A DNA stretch of 64,000 bases. Source: Liolophura sinensis. Its lineage: Eukaryota > Mollusca > Polyplacophora > Chitonida > Chitonidae. Positions within the stretch are counted from its first letter, which is position 1. Every line of letters begins with the position of its first letter. The notes beneath the pieces were generated by a model. It had not been told where the DNA came from, searched no databases, and saw only the letters and a list, made by a program, of their open reading frames with translations. Shown here piece after piece: positions 33,401-41,085 of this stretch. The stretch spans positions 29,023,501 through 29,087,500 of the forward strand of contig NC_088303.1 of assembly GCF_032854445.1 (NCBI RefSeq), in the 5' to 3' direction. The position numbers were made by a program, and so were the translations under genes.

Positions 33401-34899
33401 ACATGAACATGCACCAGTGTGTCGCGGCCTACTTCTCGGACATGGCTCTTCTGGGCACAGCCCTCAACCCTGAACCTAAGTTCAAGGTCAGTTTTATGTC
33501 CTCCCTCGACCACTCCATCTGGTTCCACAACTCCTTCCATGTGGATGAGTGGATGCTGCTTGAAATGGAAAGTCCACAAGCTGGTAAGTTACTGCCATGG
33601 GATATGAATGAACAGTTTTCGAGGCAAAACATTCACAGTTTATTGTAATTAATGGAATGGTGAGTCAGCATTCCTATATTGTTGACATCTGTACACTTTT
33701 AACCAACAAACACTTTTTTGGACCAGATATGTGACCTGACCCTATCAGAAAAGATAGCCTTGTTGTTTGCGGATTTTTTTTTTTATGCTGACTATTGTAG
33801 AGGTAGCGATTTTGAATGAAATTAACATTTAGAGAGTGATGAAAAAAAAAAAAAACCCTAACGCACTCCCAGTGAAAACTTTAGACGTAGACCCTTTTTG
33901 GTGGGTTGGGCAGGTTGCTTCCAGCAAACATTTGTAATCATGAAATTGGCTGAAAGCACTAAATAACTGTTCAGATTCTCTGCCATGTGGGAAACCTGCA
34001 TTTTGGGGTTCTAGAAATAACTTGCCTTTGATGGTTAAAATTGAGAAAAGAAAGTCTTTCCTGGTAACATGGGTTTTTTTTTATTAATATACATACATTT
34101 CGTCTAGTCTTGCATTTTCTTTTAATGAATAACAGTAACAGTATTGCAGAGCTACAGTTGTATGCCATCATTGTTCAGCATTCATAGTCATAGTTGAATA
34201 CCGTAAATATTTTTCTCACAGGAGATGGAATTAATAACTCATGAGACGCTATGTGTCGTGTGATTGGTGTATTTGAAAGTGTTTCAGCAGTTTTTTTAAC
34301 TGTAGGCCTTCACAGACTTGTGCCTGTAGCGTGGCATCGTGTATGATGTCATGTATGACTTTGCGTGACATAGGAATGTTGAAGTTGACTGAACTCATAT
34401 CATCATGAAGGCATCTGGGTGCGACATTTCAATGTATGACAACAAAAGTGATATCTAACCGAGTGAAATATCACTTGTAGCAGTGAAGCAAATCCTGGCA
34501 AATCTCCTTTATATAAATAATAAAGAATGTCAATACAGTACTCTTCTGCAGTAAAAAGTGTGAAAATGGAGTTGTGTTTCTATATGTGCGTGGTTGTGTT
34601 TTTATATGTGCATGGTTGTGTTTTTATATGTGCATGGTTGTGTTTTTATATGTGCGTGGTTGTATTTTTATATGTGTCTGGTTGTGTTTTTATATGTGTG
34701 TGGTTGTGTTTTTATATGCGCGCGGTCGTGTTTTTATATGTGTGTGGTATTCTTTTATATGTGCAGGTTGTGTTTTTATATGTGCGTGGTTGTGTTTGTA
34801 GGAATGGGTCGTGCATTTTCGCTGGGTCGTTTGTGGAGGCAGGATGGCATTTTGGCTGCGTCTGTGGCTCAGGAAGGGGTGATACGCGGCAAGTTATGA
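27452..34899 (+). CDS. ACOT8: Acyl-coenzyme A thioesterase 8 (TesB/ACOT8 family), complete
   Basis: ACOT8 hydrolyses fatty acyl-CoA esters to free acid and CoA, in peroxisomes in known animals. Exons: 27452-27690, 29472-29617, 30405-30630, 32171-32328, 33395-33583 and 34802-34899; all junctions are GT-AG, phases match, and the total is 351 residues. It is a double hot-dog fold. The first half has FGGQIVGQAMVA and SLHAYFL, then YHVERTRDG. The second half has WVRAKGHIG, the SLDHSIWFH motif with the family's catalytic Asp, and RLWRQDGILAASVAQEGVIR with the conserved Gln. The in-frame Met at 27572 gives 311 residues, close to the 319 of the human protein, and is the more likely main start. The first ATG adds 40 residues rich in Arg, Leu and Ser. 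The protein ends in GKL, whereas a canonical peroxisomal signal is SKL-like. Dual or altered targeting is possible. Confidence 0.93.
27870..28185. repeat. Tandem repeat of about 60 bp, five copies, ACOT8 intron 1
   Basis: The unit is TAATGTCAACACCCAATAGA, then GC(C/T)AGATGATTGTATT, a variable T/C run and CCTCATAAT(A/G)CTT(C/A)GGC. The copies alternate between GCC and GCT, which hints at a two-unit higher period. The minus-strand frame over it (GVDISRSIMRR repeated) is a by-product. Confidence 0.9.
28190..29471. other. ACOT8 intron 1 remainder
   Basis: No exon is recognised. A minus-strand open frame of 121 codons at 28650-29015 has no family resemblance and no matching splice context. A short GTAT run lies near 29055-29072. 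Confidence 0.5.
30125..30360 (+). repeat. SINE family C, good copy in ACOT8 intron 2
   Basis: The blocks are GTCACATGTGGGAAAGTTCA, AGTAACTTGCCATAGGCTGG, GACAGGCACTCTGGCGTCC and the tail GTGAAAAATTCTTGAGTGTG, then GCATTAAACAAC, ending in AATAAATTAATAAAAAAATT. It is the clearest example of the family and ends about 45 bases before exon 3. Confidence 0.75.
31406..31955. mobile_element. Terminal-inverted-repeat DNA element, about 550 bp, no coding capacity
   Basis: The left end (GCATACGAGAGCCTAATGCT, then CAGCTATT) and the inverted right end (GCAGACGAGAGCCAACTGCT, then CAGCTATT) match at most of about 30 positions. The interior has no open frame. A few flanking bases outside the core also look alike (AAGC near each end), so the true ends may lie slightly further out. 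I could not fix a target-site duplication, so the superfamily is open. It lies in ACOT8 intron 3. Confidence 0.65.
32335..32525 (+). repeat. SINE-like fragment with tRNA-type box B
   Basis: CATTGGTTCAATCCCAGCC resembles a tRNA-type box B. It is followed about 90 bases later by a GTGAAAATGTTCATGAGTAT, then GATGTTAAACATT tail related to family C. It begins seven bases after ACOT8 exon 4. Confidence 0.5.
32960..33130 (+). repeat. SINE family C, degraded
   Basis: GACAGGTACAAAAGTTTGTC, AGTAACTCGCCAAAGG and ATAAAACTGACTACCATAAT are in family order. The tail is broken by a TATATATA run. Confidence 0.6.
34571..34801 (+). repeat. 22-bp minisatellite forming the 3' end of ACOT8 intron 5
   Basis: The unit is GTTGTGTTTTTATATGTGCG, then TG; about ten copies with single-base changes. 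The final partial unit, GTTGTGTTTGTAG, supplies the acceptor for the last ACOT8 exon, which starts at 34802. The array is T-rich on this strand, so it also serves as the polypyrimidine tract. Three open frames cross it (FLYVRGCVF-type repeats); they are not genes. Confidence 0.9.
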
Positions 34900-35970
34900 C
34901 AGAGATGCTGTGAATAATAGACAGTTGGTATTTAATAGTCATTATAGTCATTTCAGTTCCAGATAAATCTACTTGTACCTATATGATTGTTGTCTAGGAG
35001 TGTCACATGTGAAGAGAATTGCATTAAATATTCTTGTATGTAAACTAAAAGAAAGTTTAAATATGAAGTAAGGTTCATCATACAGACAACTGAAAACTAT
35101 GTGGAAAAATACTTTCATTTAATTTTCAGTAAAATAAAAATTGCTTTTAAATGATCGGTAATATCTGCGTTTGTCTGAAGAATTAAGAGTTTATCTCTAA
35201 TACAGTTTACAGTTTTTCACTTTTTTGCCTTGGGGAAAAAAAAAAACAATTGAAGAATAACTTGAGTGCACTAGAATCTAACATTGGATTCCAGAGGATT
35301 TTTGTGAGATGGTTTTATGAGAATCTGTCAATACTAGCAAGAGTTTATGAAAAATTGTGCTTGCCTAGTGCTGTGTACAGTTGTTTGTATCACATTGTAG
35401 AGCTTAACAGTTGTTCATAATATACTTGTAAACATATGTATAATACCATGAGCTAGGCAAAGTCTCTGATGCCATGTATTGGTATTATTAAACCACACAT
35501 CTCAACTCGGGTGATGAGGTAACAAGGTCAGTTCCAGCTCTGTACTTGTGGTTTTCTGTCTTAGCTGTCAGGTGCAAGGTGAGAAATGGAGGTTTCCTTC
35601 ACTCATATAAACTTTGACCAGTTTACACAAAAATATTAAAAGATTATAGCTGATAACATTATTTATTACTGATTCATTAAAGTTAAATTTTTTAAGGGAT
35701 GTATTGTATTTTCTTTCATGTGACATGTTTATGAAAAGATGTTTAATGTTGTTTTGATATACATCTTTTTTACATGGAATTGTAATTAAGATTTAATTGT
35801 AATTAAAATTATTTGTAAATATAGCCTTTAATGTTTTCTTTTAAATTTTTCTTTCATGAGAAAATTGTTTATGAAAATATTTTTGTTTGGTGGGTATTTG
35901 AGACCAACCTTAATTTTCTGAATAAAGATGTGATGCATATGTAATAAATTTTCTTTTAATAAAAATTTGT
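34900..35970 (+). other. ACOT8 3'UTR
   Basis: AT-rich sequence runs from the TGA at 34897-34899 to closely spaced AATAAA hexamers near 35.9 kb. No other feature is seen. Confidence 0.6.
35921..35948 (+). terminator. Poly(A) signals, ACOT8
   Basis: Two AATAAA hexamers, at 35921 and 35943, lie about 1 kb after the stop codon. A third, TAATAAAA, follows at about 35958. Confidence 0.6.
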
Positions 35971-36206
35971 GGCATATATTCAAATATATGCATGTGTATT
36001 ACATGCTGATTTATACATTATATACCTAGAGTTGATCCCATATATCCACCATTCAAGTGTCTTTTTCTCTTTAAAGAAAAATTGAAAAATATTCAAGACC
36101 AGATTTACAACTAACTTTTCGCATTCTTTAATCGGAATTTTTTTGTAATTTTTGTTTTCTCCACCTTCAACATATATAATGCCACACACGACACGTGCAA
36201 CCATAA

Positions 36207-36856
36207 AGCTGAGATTCCTTACATGCGGTAGCGGTATACGGTACGCGGTATGCGGTACGCGGCGAAAAATCGAAATAGTTAAAATAATTTGCAATGATTC
36301 CATAGGTACGGTCGCGGATCCGTTTTTTCATGCGGAAACGTATACGGCAAAATCAATCGCACCATGTAGCGATCGGTGCGGTATGCGTTTTCAAAACCGG
36401 ACAGGGTATCCCAAGAAATGACGTCACTGGTGGGGTGTTTCCCCGACACGTGGTCGGAACTTGTTTGAATTGTTCTCTGGTTAGACGAAAGTACTGTTGG
36501 AATTTTTCTCCATCCAGCTGCAATTCCGAGACCAAGTTTTCGGAAAGCCCCCTGCTGAGCTCTTTGCCGCAAAATACTGTGGAGCCACCATCGGTGTTTT
36601 CTCTTTTTACGCTTCTTTAGTTGCAACAACTTATATGACATTGCTATTATGGCAAGGTCTGAATCTTGCTCTAAAGCCACACGTCGTGAAATGGAGGAAT
36701 GCGAAATGTTTGCTCTGATAAAAACGCACCATGAATGAAAGAAAACGCATAGGTTACCGCATAAATGGAATCAGAGAAAGCGCATACCGCATGCCGTATC
36801 CGCGTACCGCGTGCCGTATACCGCAAACCGCATACCGCGTATATGGAATCTCAGCT
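36207..36856. mobile_element. PIF/Harbinger-type DNA transposon, 650 bp, defective
   Basis: The ends are perfect 12-bp inverted repeats (AGCTGAGATTCC at 36207 and GGAATCTCAGCT ending at 36856). Inside them are longer imperfect inverted runs rich in GCGGTATACGGTACGCGGTA-like words. A direct TAA flanks both sides (36204-36206 and 36857-36859), as expected for the three-base TWA target of this superfamily. The interior holds a broken piece of a Harbinger-type transposase on the minus strand. The full transposase is missing, so any movement would need an enzyme supplied from elsewhere. Confidence 0.88.
36452..36600 (-). pseudogene. Harbinger (HARBI1-like) transposase N-terminal remnant, frameshifted
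   Basis: Minus-strand reading gives KHRWWLHSILRQRAQQGAF in one frame, down to about 36531. The next frame continues with SELQLDGEKFQQYFRLTREQF from about 36535. Together these resemble the conserved start of Harbinger transposases (R-WW-H-I---R---G-F--L---L--D---F--Y-R----F). A frame change joins them, and the catalytic DDE part is absent. It sits inside the element at 36207-36856. Confidence 0.75.
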
Positions 36857-36859
36857 TAA

Positions 36860-37504
36860 AGCCTACGGTTTTGTCAATGTCCGACTGATCATAACGCTGC
36901 CGAATCTTACAGCATTGTTTGCCAACGCCTCCAATTTGGCCATTTGTTTAGTCCGATTTGTTCGTAATGCTGTCGATTCCTATAAGGGGAATTCCCAACG
37001 TGTCCAGTTTTACCAATGATTGGTCCGATTTGTAACGCTGCCGATTCTTAACCAGCAGTTTTTCTGGAAGGATACACACAGGAAAAAGCCTGTTTTTTTT
37101 TAACCCTTGCTTTGTCTTGTAGCTCAGCATTGCTATGTGAACAGTAAAAGCTTCTTTTTTTTTCTGACGTCATGTTGTTCTCGATAACCGTGCGTTTATA
37201 CGTTTGTAGCCGTTAGGTTTGAACGTTGTCGTTGCCGTCCTTGTGCACTGCAGATGAAAACATTACAAACCTCGGTTGCCTATGAGTTATATCCCTGAAT
37301 ACGCACGGTAAGAAGAATAATTAACGCACGTTTACATAGTTTTAGTGATGTAGCCTATACTAAATCTGTTTTAATCGTCAGGACAAACGAGGTGCGGTAG
37401 GCCTATGTATAGGCCTATAAGTTGTGCTTAACAATTTTTTGGTCCAATGACGACGAGGATTCATTATATAGGTGTGTGTACATATAGTGTATCGTCTTTA
37501 CTTG
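36860..37504. other. Intergenic, weak internal repeat
   Basis: Near 36890-37050 the words GTCCGATTTGT and AACGCTGCCGA(A/T)TCTTA occur two or three times, a degenerate tandem of unknown origin. Nothing else is recognised. Confidence 0.45.
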
Positions 37505-37790
37505 ACCGGCCCCGATAGCACAGTTAGTAGAGCGCCCGCTTCGGGAGCAGTAGATCCAGTGTCAATCCTGGGTTGAGTCATATCTAACACTTTAAAAGAG
37601 GAAAGGCGTCCATCATGAAGAGGATTGGTGCGGTTTAAGTCGTCTCAGTGTAGCAGCGTTAGATAAAAGAGCGGTGGAAATCCGTCCTGCAACAAGGAGG
37701 CACATTACATGCACTCTAAGGATTCCTTCGTCGTCATATGACTGAAAAATTGTTAAGTACGACGTTAAACTCCAAGCACTCACTCATTCA
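37505..37790 (+). repeat. SINE family B, best copy
   Basis: The tRNA-like head CCCCGATAGCACAGTTAGTA, then GAGCGCCCGCTTCGGG, is followed by GTGTCAATCCTGGGTTGAGT as box B. The body AGAGCGGTGGAAATCCGTCC, then GGAGGCACATTACATGCACT, is the same as at 8.1 kb. It ends CATATGACTGAAAAATTGTT, then AAGTACGACGTTAAAC. Confidence 0.85.
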
Positions 37791-38139
37791 CTCTTCTTCA
37801 CTTGAGCCCGGCTGAGTTCATGTCGCCAAAGTGCGGCCCCACTGAAGTAGCCTATTACATCGAAATATGACACCAAACATAACACTCCGACACAGCCACA
37901 TTATACTGACACCGGGCCAACCGGCCCTTTTTTTGCCTTGTTACGTTCTTAGTTCTGAACGCCAAGTTAAGCATCAATAAGAATACCATTTTTTTTTGTA
38001 TGACCCGACCCGGGTTTGATGTGGGGACTTTGCTGCGCACGAGCTACGTCTTCAGTATAACCATTAGGCCACCAAAGTGGCCGACGAATCGTCGAATCAT
38101 CGAAGACCACTTATCTTTCATAAGACAATATGGTATGCA

Positions 38140-38310
38140 TATCATGTATACATCTGTACGTCACTTGTGAGGGGGGTACAGTTAGTAACTTGCCATAGGT
38201 CAGCGGATTGCCCCAGGTTTAGTCTAGTTGTAAATACGACTACCATATAATGAAAAATTCTTGAGTAATGCGTATTGCTAATAAGTAACAATGAAATTAA
38301 TAAATAAAAT
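38140..38310 (+). repeat. SINE family C, diverged
   Basis: CACTTGTGAGGGGGGTACAG, TTAGTAACTTGCCATAGGTC and the tail ATGAAAAATTCTTGAGTAAT are in family order. Confidence 0.6.
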
Positions 38311-38379
38311 GAATGTTCTATATCTGCTGTAGGCCTTAACTGGTCGGGTAACACATAAAGTTGTTTGACACATGCATTT

Positions 38380-38500
38380 TATCGGCTCTCCGAGAGAGGA
38401 CTAACCCTGTACCTCCGTGGTCGCAGATTCAAATCCAGGCGCAGCTCGCCCACGTTGAACTGCGGTTTTAGGTTAGGGCGAGATATTTGACAAAGCGCGG
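38380..38500 (+). repeat. tRNA-like SINE head fragment
   Basis: GGTCGCAGATTCAAATCC fits a tRNA-type box B and lies in a GC-richer patch. I see no good box A, no cloverleaf and no tail that matches the other families, so this is not called a tRNA gene. Confidence 0.35.
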
Positions 38501-38849
38501 TCGTTTCCTCCATGAGTCTCTTCGGTTTCTTCTACCCAATATCTCTGAGATGAGTTGCCATATGCATCAGAAATTAATACAAGAGTATATATCTATATAA
38601 GTATATATGTATACATAGCTTACAGCCTTCTAAATTCGCGACTGGAAGAACGAATGAGATTTCTGGTCTATCGCCACACCCATAAATGTGGTAGAAGGCA
38701 AACGCCTGAAGAAAATATTTTTGTGCACCAATCAAATAAACAAACGATTACTTAAAAACCTCCTCTTACATAAAATGTATAGGCCAACAAATCAGATACA
38801 TGTAGTATTGCAAAAACGCTATAAATTAAGATACCCAGTATTAAAATAT

Positions 38850-38900
38850 TGAAGGAGTACGGCGTAAAACACCAATCAAATAAATAAATAGATAAATACA
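38850..38900 (+). repeat. SINE family A, 3' tail only
   Basis: GAAGGAGTACGGCGTAAAAC, then ACCAATCAAATAAATAAATA: the 3' end of family A, strongly 5'-truncated. Confidence 0.8.
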
Positions 38901-40364
38901 TACTTTTTAAAAAGCCGTCACTGGCAGTTTAATATCCGAATTTTATGCATGTACTGTATACAAATATGTTATACGCTATGCTTTTCTGTCTTTGGCAAAC
39001 ATCAGATAAGTTTGACCCAACTCCACCGTCGCTATATCTGATTGTGAATCATGCCTTCCGTCAGTGAGTACATCAGTACCAGGCCTGGCCAGTTAAAGAT
39101 CGCCGAAATGGTAACATCAGTATATATGTTTTTTTTTTCTTTTTTCTTATCGTGAGCTTTGAAATAAAAGAAATGTTGTTGATCTGACTGTGTAAATAAA
39201 GCACAAAGAAAAATCATGAAAGCGCCAAGAAAATAAATAAAATGTCAAGAGATAGACCTACATGGCGAAGGTCGAGGATTTATTCTGGGCACCTTTGATA
39301 GTTTCCTCCACGAACAAAGCACGACCCACTTTCACTAAAGTTCCTAAATAAACTTGTACATATTTGAGATTGCCCTGTCTAACGTCTCCTTTCCTTAAGT
39401 GGTATCTCAAGTGATATGTGTGTAGCATATAAGCTTATATACCATCAAAGTTCTGATTGTTGGAAATCCACACTTGTTCTCTTGAAAACGTTTTTTCCAC
39501 AGAAACGCTACATGTATATATGTATCCCCCCCCCCCACACACACACACACAGCCACTTGTACATTTCTTGTAAAAGCCTTGAAATGTCAATTTACCTACC
39601 ATATATATTGTGTGTAGGAGAGGTATTTCTCTGGTTCATATTGCATTGCTTTGTTCTTTATTTTATTTTTATTTATTTATTTTTTTTTTCGTTTTGGCTG
39701 ATTTTAGGTTTCGTGTTTGATTGCGTAAATCCCGCCTCCCTTGTCGTTGTCTTGTTTTCTTGTCATTGGTAATGTCTGCTTTGGTTCTTTTCTAACATAT
39801 TTCCCTTTAATTTGTTCGTTTTGTTCCTTTTCGTCTAATTTTAGGTTTCAAATCTGACTGTTTCATTCCCGCCTCGTTTCTCATTGCCTTATTTACTTCT
39901 AGGTCTGGGTTTTTGGTGTAATGTCATTGTGGTTGACTTCTATACAATATTTCACATTGCTTTGTCCACATATCTGTCAGATTTAGATGTCGTGTCTGAA
40001 TGGTTAATTTCAGTCCATCATATGTTTGATATTGTTTTGTTCACCTTTTTAATGTCCGATTTTAACCTGTGGTATGTGAGTGGTTGCTTTCCATCGTTTT
40101 TCATATTTTTGCTTATCTCTGTATTATTTTAGGCGTTACCTCTGAATAATATATTTTCGGGTACATTTCCCATTATCTTGCTCACCTCTTTGTGTTGAGT
40201 TTAGGTGTAACATCTGAAGGATTCATTTCAGCTACATTACACACAGTCTTAATTGTTCACCTCTTAGTCGTTCTGCGCGTGTGTGGTTTATTTTCATCAT
40301 TAATTGTTACATAATTTTGTTCACCTCTTTGTCTGAGTTGATGTTTTATTGTTTGAGTGGTTTT
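38901..40364. other. Intergenic, no supported gene
   Basis: This contains a C run and AC run at 39526-39552 and T-rich sequence that grades into the minisatellite at 40365. The open frames at 39416-40132 are T-rich and lack splice or homology support. If the tetraspan-like gene has an upstream exon, it may lie here, but I could not identify it. Confidence 0.45.
39526..39552 (+). repeat. C run followed by AC microsatellite
   Basis: About 11 C residues followed by eight AC dinucleotides. Confidence 0.9.
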
Positions 40365-40980
40365 TCCTCTTCTGTTCCCTTTATATCTGCCTGTGGCTTA
40401 TTTTGTCTACTATTCCCTTTATGTCTGCGTGAGTGGTTCATTTCGTCTACTATGCCCTTTATGTTTGCGTGAGTGGTTCTTTCTGTCTTCTGTTCCCTTT
40501 ATATCTGCCTGCGGTTTATTTTGTCTACTATTCCCTTTATGTCTGCGTGAGTGGTTCTTTCCGTCTTCTTTTCCCTTTATATCTGCCTGTTGCTTATTTT
40601 GTCTACTATTCCCTTTATGTCTGCGTGAGTGGTTCTTTCCGTCTTCTGTTCCCTTTATATCTGCCTGTTGCTTATTTTGTCCACTATTCCCTTTACGTCT
40701 GCGTGAGTGGTTCATTCTGCCTTCTGTTCCCTTTATATCTGCCTGTGGTTCATGTCGTCTACTATTCCCTTTATGTCTGCATGAGTGGTTCATGTCGTCT
40801 ACTGTTCTCTTTATGTCTGCACGAGTGGTTCATTTTGCGCACCCTTCCCTTTATGTCTGCATGAATGGTTCATTTCGTCTACAGTTGCCTTTATGTTTGC
40901 ATGAGTGGTTCATTCCGTCTAGTATTCCCTTTATGTCTGGATGAGAGGTTATATTCCCCTCCTGTCTGCATGAGCGGTTC
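40365..40980. repeat. 39-bp minisatellite with 78-bp higher-order period
   Basis: The unit is GTGGTTC(A/T)TT(T/C)CGTCT, (A/T)CT(A/G)TTCCC, TTTAT(A/G)TCTGC. Two types alternate, one with CTGCCTGT(G/T)GCTTATTT and one with CTGCGTGAGTGGTTC. The period is divisible by three, so frames such as CLREWFFPSSFPFISA stay open for up to 195 codons; these are not genes. The array ends about 100 bases before the first clear exon of the tetraspan-like gene. Confidence 0.9.
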
Positions 40981-41085
40981 ATTTTGTATATTACTTCTTT
41001 GATGACTTACTCCATTTCATGCAGCGATCGATTCCAGTCGTTATTAGCTTTTTATTTATGTCTCTGTATCGTTGTGATTTTACAG

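Noticed and set aside
34527-34913. Frames rich in FLYVRGCVF or FICAWLCFY
   Set aside because: They read through the 22-bp minisatellite. Only the last part, from 34802 in the ACOT8 frame, is coding.
37505-37580. Possible tRNA gene
   Set aside because: Box A and box B are present but no full cloverleaf with anticodon stem is seen, and the sequence continues into a SINE body repeated at 8.1 kb.
40357-40944. 195-codon frame with CLREWFF repeats and its 124-codon minus partner
   Set aside because: They are explained by the 39-bp minisatellite, whose period is divisible by three.
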